A program made the translations under genes and the position numbers. Below, piece after piece: positions 36,509 to 48,480 of a DNA stretch of 64,000 bases. Location: NCBI RefSeq assembly GCF_030247195.1, contig NC_080672.1:157735167-157799166 (forward strand), read 5' to 3'. Within the stretch, counting starts at the first letter, position 1. Each line of letters begins with the position of its first letter. Source of the stretch: Topomyia yanbarensis (lineage: Eukaryota > Arthropoda > Insecta > Diptera > Culicidae). The notes beneath the pieces are model-generated. The model was not told the DNA's origin. It did no database searches and worked only from the letters and a program-made list of their open reading frames with translations.

Positions 36509-36843
36509 TGTAGTGCCGTAGAAATGTTATAGTTACCAATTATTTACAGCAAATGACAAGTTGTGATAACGAAGAAACCTTTATGGCAAATTCGTTCTAT
36601 TTCCATCATTTGAGAAATCATTCTACAGAGCATGCGTGTTGTTACTAAATATAACTGGCAACCATGTATTCAAACGCAAACGCGCAATTACGAAACGAAA
36701 TGATCGATGCGTTTTAGCAGGAAGAAGAACGCAAAGTGATCGCTTGCTCGAACAGGAAGTACGGAATTCTGACTCTCATTCTGTGTACGACTTTTGAGAC
36801 GATAGGAAGTTTTGTACCATCGTTGTGAAATTTGGATACGACA
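36509..36843 (+). repeat. 3' LTR
   Basis: Identical to the 5' LTR over all 335 bp. It is followed by the target duplication ATAAT at 36844-36848. Confidence 0.97.
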
Positions 36844-36848
36844 ATAAT

Positions 36849-39800
36849 AAATCAAACATTTCTTACGTATTGTTTAATCACAACCAATCAACATCGAATA
36901 TTACATATTGAACCAAACCTTCTTGGTTATCAGGTCATTTCATTTGTAGTAGGTGATCGAATCCGATTAAACTTATTTAAGAAGATCTGAAGAAAGAAGA
37001 CAGAAAACTGTGATTGAACTAATATCTGGAACTAAATCATTATAGAATAAGATTAGCTTGTAAAACCTTTTCGATTGTGTGTGGTAAAAAACCCGGACCA
37101 GTGATAAAAATCAAATTTTAGACAATATAATCACATTTCATGTATAGACCAAGCATTCTAGTTATATTTTGCCATTATTATAACTTTCCTAAAGTATGCA
37201 TACAAATATAGCGAATGTAGTAAATAATAAACTTTCGTTGTGCATTTTAGTAACAAATTAGATCTATCTACCTACACATTCGCCTCAAACATTAAACCCA
37301 AGCGCACAAAGCAAAATGAATCAACGCTGATGATGATGGGTAGAGCGAAAGAGACAACTAATACCACGACACTATGTTAACCGTGTTTGCAAATGGAGCT
37401 CGCATGTACAAACTATTTTGTGTACGAATAATTATACATAAGTGTGCTGGAAACGAGCACAACACAAAAGATAGCATACGGACAAGCTCATTCGCATTCA
37501 CAGCGTACCTCCACAGGCAGTGTAACGGACTTCTAACTCAGCTACACTGGCTGTAAAAGCATACAGCGCAGTGATCTGCTTCGCCTGCCGCTCAACAGGC
37601 GACTGAGCTGCTTCGGCGAAATCCGTCCGTTTAAATAGTCGATGATGACGTCATTCATAGAAGCGTAGTGCGCTAGGTACACAAATCTGTCGTGCTGGAC
37701 TAGGGAAGCGCTATCTTCTGTGTGTAAATGCGCGATATTTTGACTAGGTTATTCATTATTTAAATTTTTAATGCCATGATATCAAAAATCTTTGGATTTA
37801 TCTATTGGAATCTATTCTTAGAAGTATTTCGGGGCGACATGCGCAAAAAATTTGAAAATTTATGGTGAGATGGCTGAATTATATGCGTTTAAATTTTCAT
37901 TACATGCCATTTTTGTAGATTTTGCAACGTGCACCCCTATACCGAAAACAACGACGTAGTCCTACGTCAAAATAACAAAGGGTGATTCCCCTATCATGTG
38001 AAAGTATTTATGGACCCAATAAATACACTTGAGCTGTATCAATTTCTGATTTGAATCACTGTATAATACTGTAAAACTCATTCTATGGATGCTTAGATAC
38101 TCAAAATTTCGCGGCTGGTGTGAAGCCGATTTTCTCCGTATATTTCATATGGTACATTCAAGCGTAGTCTTAGCGAGAAAGTCTCAGCTGGGACTGAAGC
38201 AGTTTATAAGCAGTTAATGAATCACTAAAGGCTCTCTACATTGCTACCAAATGTATTTCTGTGAAAAGATTCCATAAAGTAATCCAATCACGCAATTTAA
38301 GGTGTACTATATGCACACCTGGGAATTGCACACAACAAGAATGAATCTTTCATCTGCACCTAGTTAGAAGTTACCCTTGATACTGAAACATTTGACCATT
38401 AAGCAAAATATCCCGAGACACAATCATAACTTTATCGAACGATGGCAGAATAAAAGCCAATCATGCAGACATCAGCGAACCTCATAAGACGAACTTTTGC
38501 AATCACCAAAAGTTCCTTAGCGCCATATTTGGTTATTTGTTTGTGAAGAGTTTGCCCTGGTCCTGTGGACTTTGGTACTCCTACCTATCACCGCTATCCT
38601 TAACCTACTGGCTATGTTTGCGATTGTCAACAAGTCGAAAATATATTGAGTCAATATGAATATGAAACGATCAGTAGAAAGGCGCTAATGTGGAGGCGGA
38701 AACAACTGCCAGCTCCCAGGATGCCTTGGTGCCGACAAAGGATTTTGACTTGACATTTTAGATAACCGCTATTGAGTTTCCTGAGGTATATAATGTTTTT
38801 ATAGTGTTTGAAGTAGACCTACAATGAAACAAGAAAAATAAATATGTACAAAGCTTAAAATTTTTATATTTTTTTATGGTAAAGCTTAAAATTTTTATAG
38901 ACTTTTTATTTTGGCGAATAAATAAATGTATTTACAAATAAAACATAATGCTGCAAACAAGCGGTGGAAAGCAGAATAAACGTTGAGGCGAAACCCTCCC
39001 TATAGCAGCAAGCTAGAGAAAATACCGGTGTAAAACAAAGAAATCAAAACTTGTTCATCAGACTTGGAATATTTCGATGGTTTGTCTCCTGCGGGAATCA
39101 CTTTGGCTTCGAACGCAACGGCCCGGGCGAACAAAAAAAAATGAATTGGTATGTTTATGAAGATCATATTATGCAAACGAGAAGAAAACAATCAACACCA
39201 TCAAAATTCAATAGAATGGCTGACGTACGGAGGAAAAAGGGCTTCGCTTGAACAATTTCAATGGCACTATACCCGACAATTTAGCCACCTACACAGAATG
39301 CGGAGTGGCAACGGAGCATTATTCACACAGCCCACGGTCAAACTGAACGCAGCGAGAAGAGGCCACCGAGATGCTTCGAATCGCACTAGACTTGGGTATC
39401 TGTTTTGATAAATGTCTTATTTTCGTACGGAACAAGAAGAGGCATTCGTTTTCGAGACGTTTGTTCAATAGGGCACTCGTTAGTAAATTATTTCTCCATT
39501 TCATTATTTACTTTGATCGAAGAGGTTGGAAGGTGTTTTTGTTTCATCTTTCCACTGCGTTATTATGCATTGTTTTTACAGATATAGTATCGAGAAGAAG
39601 TGAACCAATATTTTAATCTGCGTACTTCAGAAATGAATAAATTTAGATTTCTTCGGGGGGATGAATTATTATACCTGTCTCTGTGAATCGTGAGTGGTCG
39701 TCGATGATGATGAATATTCAGTACGGTAATTTGGAGAGAGATGCCGCACATTTCTAAAAATCCATCCTGCATCAAAGTAAACAATTCAATATTTAATGAA

Positions 39801-39896
39801 ATCTTTTTATCAATTGGGACAAGTTTCTAAAATACTGTGAAATTGTTTTTGACATGAAAAAAATTCATCAAATTTCCACGAACATTAAAAAAAACA
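36849..39896. other. Unassigned DNA
   Basis: No gene or bounded element found. Small items: a GACGTAGTCCTACGTC near-palindrome near 37951, and a 20-30-bp local duplication of AGCTTAAAATTTTTATA near 38851 and 38883. Several 60-90-codon frames at 39000-39620 overlap on both strands and look like chance. Confidence 0.4.
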
Positions 39897-40010
39897 CGTT
39901 TTATCCACCTAGTGGTGCAATTGTGTCATTTTCATTTCTCCAAACTATGATCCATGACTGTTCAATATAATTGTAAAAATGTCTATTAAATAGGTTAATA
40001 AGTCTAGGTT
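39897..40010 (+). repeat. Repeat end module, related to 16805-16985
   Basis: Shares CACCTAGTGGTGCAATTGTG, CATTTCTCCAAACTATGAT and TTCAATATAATTGTAA with 16805-16985 and, reversed, 1960-2170. Confidence 0.6.
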
Positions 40011-40169
40011 CGCTATGTTTCTGTTAACACCAAACCCATTTGAAGCCGCGCCTGCCATCTTTGTACAACGCATTAGCTCAAATGGCAGGGCGGCAATTGG
40101 GACACTTGATTCCAGTTTTCGTTGCGCTTAAACACGAGGATTTCATCATTTTCAAGGCATTTCTCGACA

Positions 40170-41345
40170 ATAATATGCACTGATAATATAAATTCGTAAA
40201 TATTATGAAATTGATCATGAAATGCACGAGTCGTTTTCTGCAACGAAGTATTTTCGTACATTGTAAATAGTAGGTTTCGTTCATTTCATGAACCAGAATG
40301 GCCGCTTGATGGGCAAAAGCTTTCGTGAATTTTACGTATTTAGTATACACTGCACGTATGTTATCGTTGATAACGACATTATTTTTGTTGAAAGAAACGA
40401 AATGTTTTGTTTATTTTAATAAACGTTTGTGTATATTACGAACGATATCGTTGGTCACATGAATTCATTTCGTTCATCTTAGAAAAGTTTTCGTATGTAT
40501 TACCCTCTTATTTTTTGATTAGATCTTTTGAGATCGATGTTTGAAACCACTATTTTTTTTAATTTAATAAAAATCGATCTGGCCAAATCGATTTTATTGT
40601 GGTATAAAGAAATGGCCGCTTGGTGAACGCAAGCTTTCGTAAATTTTACTTATTCAGTGTACATTGCAAGTATGTTATCGTTGATAACGACATTATTTTT
40701 CGTGAATGATGCGAAATGTTTCGTTTGTTTTAATAAATGTTTATTTAACGATTATTTTAACTGAAAGGATCGATCCTGTAAAAACGTTTTTATTTCAACC
40801 TGCTCACCTCTATAGAGGACTAGTAAGATTGTAGTGTGAAGTAATGGCCGCTTGATGAACGACAGTTGTCGTAAATTTTACATATTTAGTCTACATTGCA
40901 CGAATGTTATCGTTAATAATGACTTTATTTTTCGTGAATGATACGCAGTTTCGTTTATTTTTATAAACGTTTATGTATATTACGAACGATTTCATTGGTC
41001 GCATTTGATCTTTTAGGATCGATGTTTGACACCACCGATTTTTTTAATTAAAGGGATCGATCTGGCAACATCGATTTTATTCCAACCTGCTCATCATTAT
41101 CAAGATTGTGGTGTAAAGAAATGGCGGTTTGATGAACAAAAATTTTCGTAAATTTTACTTATTTAGTGTACACTGCACGAATGTTATCGTCGATAACGCC
41201 ATTATTTTTGGTGAATGAAATGAAATGTTTTGTTTATTTTAATAAACGTTTATGTATACTACGAACGATTTCGTTGGTCGCACGAATTTATTTCGTTCAT
41301 TTAAGAAATTTTTTCGTATTTAATAGCATATTATTTTGACATTGC
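40170..41345 (+). repeat. Satellite array 1 (four units)
   Basis: Units are marked by ATGGCCGCTTGATGAACGAAAG-like starts at 40298, 40612, 40844 and 41121 (spacing 314, 232 and 277). Each unit holds in order ACGAAAG-TTTTCGT, TTACTTATTTAGTGTACA, a GTTATCGTTGATAACGAC near-palindrome, CGAACGATTTCGTTGGTCGCA and GATCTTTTGGGATCGA words. It is preceded by about 125 bp (40170-40297) that also precedes the second array at 62224-62336. Shared lead-in suggests both are copies of one larger element with an internal tandem array. Confidence 0.85.
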
Positions 41346-41353
41346 TCCGGCAG

Positions 41354-41592
41354 AGAAAAACTCAAACTTATTCATACAAAACCAACGAGCAGTTCGCGAT
41401 GGCTCAACTGAATCCGTACTGCTTCGGATTCTGGATGAACTGGATTCGAAAGAGGTTCAGGAAATCTTCCTGAATCTGGCGGACACGGATAGGTTACTAA
41501 ACGATCAGAACGAGATTGTCGTGATGAGCAACAGTTACCGGACATATAGCAACAAGGACTTCATACCTTTATTGGAGCTCTTTCGACGTTGA
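41354..41592 (+). CDS. Candidate terminal exon, unrecognised protein
   Basis: The frame is open from 41305 to a TGA at 41590-41592. It is preceded by a plausible splice acceptor, TTTTGACATTGCTCCGGCAG, with AG at 41352-41353. The 79 or so residues after it have balanced composition, are rich in D, E, L and R, and include a repeated leucine/acidic pattern (RILDELDSKEVQEIFLNLAD), unlike the random AT-rich frames around. No ATG is needed if it is a downstream exon. It directly follows the satellite array, so it could be a coding remnant of the array's parent element rather than a host gene. No family is recognised. Confidence 0.4.
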
Positions 41593-43735
41593 CGGTTTTA
41601 AGAATGGTGCTCGTATATATTATAAAGACTTTCGTATATAGCAGCGAACAATTCGTTTGCCTAATGAAGCCGTTTCGTAATAAGCCAACGAAACTAATCT
41701 GCAGCGATTTACGAATATATTTTATCAGTGTGATTACAGCTTAAGAGCCAACTGTCAAAATTATCTTTGAAAGGAAATTCCGGACAAACCGTTACTAAAC
41801 TAATTTGTGTTGGAAAGTTTCTTCGAAGTTTTTCGATCTTGAAAGCTAAACTCTATAGGTAACTTTCGGTTCAGGAATTATGTCATTTTGACCGTCGGAA
41901 AAGTTTTCAAAGATTTAATACACTTTAAAGCATTTTCTTTTTCGTTTTTGACATATTATAAAAGAGTGTTACCTATGGAGTTTAGAAAGCAGTTCTATAT
42001 AAATTCTATTTGTTTGTAAACGCAAAATTTTATCAAAGTTACATCAAATTTTAACATTCTCGAAAAAACAGTTTTCAATGCCCGTTTACCCCACCTTCCC
42101 TCATAATAGGAATATTGTATTTGACCGAAGTTCATATATGCACAAACAAGCGCTGAATTTTCATCAAAATCGGAGTATTGCATTGCTGATTTTCCGTAAT
42201 GTTACAACGCAGAAACAGGAAGAACTTCAATCAGTTCAAAAACAGTTGATGATCAAATATTGATTAAAATCTTTCGAGTTCCGTTATTCTGAACTCAATT
42301 GCGAATGACTCGCTTCAAACAGATAAAAAGTTTTACAATAGTTCTTTCAAATACAACCTCTCCAAGAATTCAATAATTCAGAAACCATTTTTCCTTGAAA
42401 TTCAAAGAACATTTTTATATATTTTTCAATATTTTTTGAAATGTCAGAAGTTGGATTACACAACTATTAAATATTTTAAAGTTTTTCTGAATCGAGGAAA
42501 AATTATTATAATACCAACATAAAACAAAACAAAAAATGTCCTCCTGGTGTACAAGCCCATGGAGGGTGTCCAATGACTGCTCTTAGTTGTGGCGTTCTCT
42601 TTGGCAGTTTCTGTAATTTCATCGAAGAAATTACGAAGCTGTCTGTCGGCTTCAACATGATGCGATCTGAATTCTAAAATATGCACCAGTTTGCGAAAAA
42701 AGACACCAGCTGTTGGGTATCAGATGCGGAAGCGAAATCTCAGCTTTCAAATGTCAAACACGGCACAGCTGAAAGGGAAATGGAAAGAGCTTTTTCGTTG
42801 CCCTCACAGGAATAAAGGCGGAAAATTATTCTATTACTTGATCTGCCAGTCCTCGGCATCTTTCCATCTGATGCGGTGCAGTTCGGATTCTTTTCATTTC
42901 CAAGCACAGGAAGTCGGAGGCACATTTTATTGACTACATCGGCAACACTTGCATTAAAAATGCCGCCATGCATCGCATAGACCGCTACGTCTACGACCAC
43001 ATGGGTTCGGTCAACAACTGGTGAATGTTGGATGCTATCCGAGCACTGTTCTTCACCTAGTCAAGTTTCGCCATTGTTTGCACTTTTTATTATAAAGTCC
43101 TGCAACTGTGTGCCCATTTTCGAGTGCCTGAGCTGTGCACTTGTCAGGTTTTTTCCTTCTTCCGATGAAGAACATCTACGGGCGTCCGGCAAATGTTTTT
43201 CTTACTCTGCCATATTTGAGTTATTATCACCCGGTACAAACTGATGGCAGAATGAGACGAGCGCCACATCCTCGTTAAATATTGATTCTAAAAATTATGT
43301 TTGAGTTTACTTTCCGGATTTTTCTCGCCTTTCATCTGAAGCGAGGCATTGTTTTGGGCTCTGAATGGTTTCTACGACACTCCTTAAGGTTAACATTGGT
43401 TGAGCGCAAGGGAGAGGAGGTTTCAGTGAAATATATTTTCACTCATGTTATTTCCGTAATCGAAAGTAGTTGTGTATAGTTGTGCTATGTTTTTGACTAA
43501 TAACTTTTTGGATATTAAACAATCGGTGCTAAAATGTACTAGTGTGTTTGAAGGGAACTATGAAACGCGACGTCGTCTATAGTGTACTATTTCACTTGGA
43601 AATTTCAATCTCTAAACAATACGAAAAAGATCCTAACGCTTCTATTTATAGTTATATTGAGGCGAACATAGTTTGTTTAAGAAAAAATCATATCAGCCCA
43701 ACCATTTCCGGGAAACTGATGTGAGTTCATTAATT
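41593..43735. other. Unassigned DNA
   Basis: No gene or bounded element could be supported. Frames near 42691-43244 overlap on both strands and show no domain. Confidence 0.4.
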
Positions 43736-44580
43736 TTGAAAGATGGCGGTTTTTCCCGGGCACTTCCGGAATCGTCTATGATGGTCAATGTAGTCAACGA
43801 AAGTTGGCCGTCGGTGACCTAGAACTGCAAATTTAAGTTGTTTGAGAGACATTTTAGCTTAATTTTTACCTTTTTTGCTTTCATCGGAGCATCGGTTTGA
43901 ATCGCAATTTGCTATGTGATCGCACGCCACAACCCGTAACTCCAGAACCGGAAGTCGGATCGGGATGAAATTAAATAGTCATTTACGCAATATCTTTCAT
44001 TTGAGACTAAGTTTGATTGAAGCGGTCTAGCCATCTGCGAGAAACCGATGTGACTGTTTTTCTGAATTTAGATACTTCCGCCGGGGCTTCCAGAACCGAT
44101 GATGGTGGCCAATGTGGTCAAAGAGACTTTGAATGGATGTCACTAACCTTAATACTACAAATCGAAGCAGTTGTGGTCATATTATGGAAAATTTTCACCT
44201 TTATACATTCATTGCAGAATTTATTAAAATCGACATTTTCTGCGTAATCGTGCTCACCACCCTGTAATTCCGGAACCGGAAGTCGGATCCAATAGAAATT
44301 CAATAGCAGCCTATGGGAACGTTGCATCTTTCATTTGAGATTAAGTTTGTCAACATCGGTTCAGCCATCTCTGAGAAAAATGAGTGACATTTTTGGTCAT
44401 ATACACACACAGACGCACATACACACACATACATACATACACACATACATACACGCGCACAGACATTTGCCGAACTCGACGAACTGAATCGAATGGTATA
44501 TGTCACTCGGCCCACCGGGTCTCCGTTAAAAAGTCGGTTTTCAGAGCAATTGCAATACCTTTCTATTGAGAAAGGCAAAA
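43736..44580 (+). repeat. Modular mosquito repeat, most complete copy
   Basis: Two tandem modules of about 340 bp, each with a CCGGAA-CGT-ATGATGG block, GGCCAATG-like block, CCAGAACCGGAAGTCGGATC and TTTCATTTGAGA-TAAGTTTG. Then comes an ACACATACATAC microsatellite (44402-44463), GAACTCGACGAACTGAATCG, GGGTCTCCGTTAAAAAGTCG, and the terminal CCTTTCTATTGAGAAAGGCA. This gives the reference order for the interrupted copy at 7050-11455. Non-coding; class unknown. Confidence 0.8.
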
Positions 44581-44654
44581 AATCGAATGGCCACTCACGG
44601 TCCTACGGGAACTTGCTCCGGAATGTCCGTTTCGGAGTCAAATCACCAAATGGT

Positions 44655-44920
44655 TTCAAAACCACGAGATACAGCCTACTGATGCAATTCCAAGAATTTT
44701 GATACCCAGTATTCCATTAAAATTTACAAATAGTATCCCAGCAATGGTTCATGCTTCCGGAAATCCGGATTCCCGGGTATCAAGTGAAGTAACCCAATTC
44801 ATTTTTATCAAGTCTGAAAGTGGAATTCCCGAATCCAAAACACCCAGAAGTATCAAAATCGGTTGGAAATTACCTTAGTTATTGGCATTTCAGTTATGTG
44901 GGTATCCGGGTACCCATGTC
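44655..44920 (+). repeat. Dispersed repeat paired with 58765-58985
   Basis: Shares the order ACGAGATACAG, CAATTCCAAGAATTTTGATA, CAGTATTCCATT, GAAGTAACCC, ACCAAGTCTGAAAGTGG-like, and AAGTATCAAAATCGGTTG with 58765-58985. Non-coding. Confidence 0.7.
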
Positions 44921-44940
44921 CGCCCTCCCCCGTACAATAT

Positions 44941-45126
44941 ACTCCACGCCAACTTTGATCCCAGCTTCCATGAAGGCAAAAGTGAAGGCTTTACAACCTT
45001 TTCCTACTCTTACTATGAACACTTAATTGAATTGTGGTTAGGGTTCCAAGTCGGCAAATGACGAATTCTCGTTTTCACATGGCTCCAAAGATGACGTGGG
45101 ATACATTTGTACCTCAGTGCAACGTT
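44941..45126. mobile_element. Right-end fragment of the piggyBac-like element
   Basis: Matches 54288-54475: CCACGCCAACTTTGA, CCTTTTCCTACTCTTACT, TTAATTGAATTGTGG, GAATTCTCGT-TTCA, ATACATTTGTACCTCAGTGCAACGT. It is joined directly to a LINE fragment with no terminal TTAA, so the copy is broken. Confidence 0.65.
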
Positions 45127-45875
45127 TTATTTGCGCTATTCGTCTGTAAGGAACACATCAACAAACAATTGTAGCGAATTCCTTACACATGCTGACTTTG
45201 ATCCCGATCACCTTCCAGTAACTTTTTCACTTTCTCAAGCAGCAGTTTCCAATTCTATTAGCTCAGTGTTTAATAATCACAAAACGAATTGGGAAGGGCA
45301 CAAAACTTATATTGAGAATAATTTTAATCATGATCATGATGTACAAAACAACGCGGACATTTGTACAGCATTGCAAAATTTAAGTGATTCTATAGCTGAT
45401 GCTAGATATTTATCAGTATCAACAACAAATAGATAAAATTTAATATGTACTCCTATTATTGACGAGGATCTTCAACTTCTGGTTCGTTTTATGAACTTTC
45501 TCGTGATCCTGCTTTGAAATGTATCGATCAGAATCCACAAAAACAAATTAAGCATAGTTTCACATTCTTAAGAAATGAATATTTCGTGAAAGAGATTGAA
45601 AACTTGAACCATTTTTTCTGAACCTTTCTGGAAGCTTTCGAAGGTTTTTAAGAAACCTCAGAAACCAATCCCAGCTTTACTTGTTACAAACGAGGAAAAA
45701 GCTCGAAAACTTGCTGAGCAGTTTGAGAGCGTCCATAATTTTAATCTCAACGTTGTGAGTCCTATTGGAAACGAAATCTTGCAAAAATATGAAAATGTAT
45801 TAAAAGTATTGTCTCTAGACGAGATTGTTGAAACAATCTATGATGAGATCAGATCGATCATAAAAAGTTAAAAAA
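45127..45875 (+). pseudogene. LINE ORF2 fragment (end of endonuclease and linker to RT)
   Basis: The frame at 45107-45436 contains DFDPDHLPVTFSLS, the C-terminal SDH-type motif of an APE-like endonuclease. It is followed by the linker typical of jockey-type ORF2 proteins. After a stop the coding similarity continues in other frames: LRNEYFVKEIENLN near 45570, then EEKARKLAEQFESVHNFN near 45690-45740. Multiple frame breaks and truncation at both ends make it a dead copy. Confidence 0.65.
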
Positions 45876-46443
45876 AATTCAAATGGCTGCTTCAAAATGG
45901 TGGATTTCGACGGCCTCTGCGCGCGAAACATCGTCCTGCTTCGCCAAGTGCAGGGCCTTTCGTATTTAACCGAAATAAGAGATTGATATAAATTAATAAA
46001 ATAGATTAAATTTTCTTATGACTTGTACCAAAAATCAATAATTTAGTTGAATAAAAACCAATTGTAAAGACGTTAACAAGAAAGATAAATGTTAAGTATA
46101 AATCATATAAACCAATATATACTTCCAAACATTTTTTGGATAAAGGAAATCAGATCAATAAAACAAGTCCTGTTCTTGCCGTTAGAAGATAAAAACATGG
46201 CGTCGAGAAAAACGCCATTTGGAAGCCGCCATTTTGAATTTTCGAAGAAAAAAATCATTTTCGAATTATCGATGAATAACAAATAAAAGATCAAAAGCAA
46301 AAGTTCGTATGTCTTTTAATTTTTCCACAAAAAATTCTCAAATATTGCTTTGATTTTCTTCCGAATCCAGGAGAAGGTCCCCTTAACCTTGACCATTTTT
46401 TAACTTTTAAAGATTCATGCATTTAATGGTCCATGCATGTCTA
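45876..46443. other. Unassigned DNA
   Basis: Nothing supportable; overlapping 65-codon frames on both strands near 46090-46300 look like chance. Confidence 0.4.
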
Positions 46444-46451
46444 CTAACTAG

Positions 46452-48472
46452 TAGAGATGGTCGGGTTTCAATTTTTTCGAACCCGAACCCGACCCGAACC
46501 CGAGAGCTTGAAAATTGAAAACCCCGAACCCGACCCGAGCCCGAAATTATATAATTTGAAAAACCCGAACCCGACCCGAGCCCGAAAATTTTAAAATTGA
46601 AAAACCCGGACCCGACCCGTACCCGAGAATGAAAATTTTGTAAAACCCGAACCCGACCCGACCCGGAGAATTTTAAAATTTGAAAACCCGAAAATTTAAA
46701 ATTTGAGAAACCCGATCCGAACCCAACTTGCTAGTACGGAGAATCAACCAAAGATCTCGAAGATTTCTAATTTTAGGCACCAGAGCTGGAGCCAAGGCTC
46801 ATCTAAGAGTAGTAGAATCATTCGAATCACCGTACGCATAGAGTTATATCTGTCTATGGCAAAACGAATCACTGGTGAGTAGAATTCGCATTTATATTTA
46901 CTATTATTGAACATCGAATTTGTAATGTTCTGAGAAACTTATAAATCGTCGATATCTTTATCGGAAATCAGGATAAATCGGTGGCTAACCCAAGGGGAAA
47001 CAAAAAGCTTAATGGTGACAGTTTCAAACAACCTTGCCCGTCGCACTTAACCAAAATTTCTAATTCATTATCAAAAACCATTCTTGAAAAGGCAGATTTG
47101 TATAATTTATTACTGGTTGGTACGGTCAAACTTGTGTCGAAGGATGTCAATCAAGTTTCTCTGACGCATTTTTTATGTCACATCATTAGCGTTAGGACTA
47201 TCTATGATGGGGTATCTAAATTATATTATGCTTCAGATTATACGGTAAGCGCGCCAGTAGAGATGCTTCGACATTTCCAACGGAGCTTTCGGAACGACTC
47301 CAAACTTTGAAAAATCCGTCAATGGCTTCAACAGAACACACAATTTGCGATTAATTTCTCAAGAGCGTGGATATTCATATATTTTCATGAAGAAATCCGG
47401 ATCATGCAACGGCCCAGCCCGGGGACAATCTGACAATCTGTGAGTTCAATATATGGGAATTTGTCTTTGTAGTCAATGGTTGAAAAGCATCTCGTGGATC
47501 GCAACTATGCCAAGAATATACAAATCCGTGCTGCCTTGAAATTTAATTATCATTTTAATTCATGTTTCTATTTATAATATACAAGGTTAAAACAATTATA
47601 ATTCAATATGTAGCAAAAAGTACTACTATTCAGTATACTCGCGACACCCTTTTTTCGATTTCTCGCGACTGTCAAAACGACCAATCAGGAGCGGATCAAT
47701 TGATATTTTTTATTGTCTCTACTTCCCGTAGATTTTCACTCGCTTTGCTGTAGATACGATTTTCAGTAGGCTTTAGCCGAGTTTCACGCGTTTACTCTAA
47801 CCGCGGCCTAAGTATCAGTTTTAAAGTACCTATCGAAATTTATAATAGAATGTTGAACCAATATTTTCCGAGAAATTTCTGTGGACTTGGTTTGTTACTA
47901 ATTATCATGAAAAATAAATTGCAAAAACATTTTAGATTTGAAACGTATTGTTGAATACTCTAAAATGAATGTTCGTTTAAAAAATAAAATAATTCGAGTA
48001 GCTTGCGAATCTGAAGAGAGGGAATTTTATACAAGAATGAAAAAATACAATATTTGAGCACCAGAAAACAACGACGAATTCTAGCGATTCAAATGTGCTA
48101 ACATTTAGTACGGTTATATGTGTCATCCATTCGTATCAAGAAGTATAATATACTACAACAATAAGAGACTGGGTTTTGTGTACAGACGCCAACTGCATCA
48201 ATAAATGGTTGGGTTGTTTTGTTCAAAACCCGAACCCGACCCGACCCCGATCATTTCTAATTTGAAAAACCCGAACCCGACCCGAGCCCGAAAGTTCGAA
48301 ATTGCAAAAACCCGGACCCGACCCGAACCTGAGATTTCCAAATTTAAAAAACCCGGAACCCGACCCGAACCCGAGAAGCTTAAATTTATAGAACCCGAAC
48401 CCGACCCGAAACCCGTCGGGTTCGGGTCGGGTCCGGGTTTCGGGTCCAAAAACCCGAACCCGACCATCTCTA
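46452..48472. mobile_element. Non-autonomous hAT-type element with ACCCGA arrays
   Basis: The termini TAGAGATGGTCGGGTTT and its complement are flanked by a perfect 8-bp TSD, CTAACTAG, at 46444-46451 and 48473-48480. Both subterminal regions (about 46476-46720 and 48225-48465) are arrays of AACCCGAACCCGACCCGA words with roughly 40-55-bp periodicity, separated by AATTTGAAAA-type spacers. hAT transposases bind subterminal repeats, so these are probably binding sites. The middle holds a 109-codon frame at 46981-47310 that is not a recognisable transposase. Confidence 0.85.
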
Positions 48473-48480
48473 CTAACTAG

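Larger units (their letters stand above)
30197..36843 (+). mobile_element. Full-length Ty3/gypsy LTR retrotransposon
   Basis: A 6,647-bp element with identical 335-bp LTRs, TSD ATAAT at 30192-30196 and 36844-36848, a primer-binding region, gag, pol and a purine-rich tract before the 3' LTR. Domain order in pol (protease, RT, RNase H, integrase) places it in Ty3/gypsy rather than copia. There is no third, envelope-like frame between pol and the 3' LTR. The identical LTRs and both open frames point to a recent, possibly still active insertion. Lineage within Ty3/gypsy is not assigned. Two CCHC knuckles in Gag are compatible with a mag-like position, but that is a guess. Confidence 0.97.

Noticed and set aside
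40170..41345. CRISPR-like array
   Set aside because: The repeats are long, diverged and contiguous with no unique spacers, in a eukaryotic setting; this is satellite DNA.
46476..46720. Telomere-like or simple satellite interpretation of the ACCCGA repeats
   Set aside because: The arrays lie inside a unit with TIRs and a perfect 8-bp TSD, so they are internal parts of a transposon.
46981..47310. 109-codon frame as a hAT transposase
   Set aside because: No hAT dimerisation or catalytic motifs are visible and the length is far too short; left as an unassigned frame inside the element.
48198..48480. Open frames of about 90 codons on both strands, rich in Pro-Glu-Pro-Asp or Gly-Ser-Gly-Phe
   Set aside because: They are translations of the ACCCGA array at the end of the hAT-type element.
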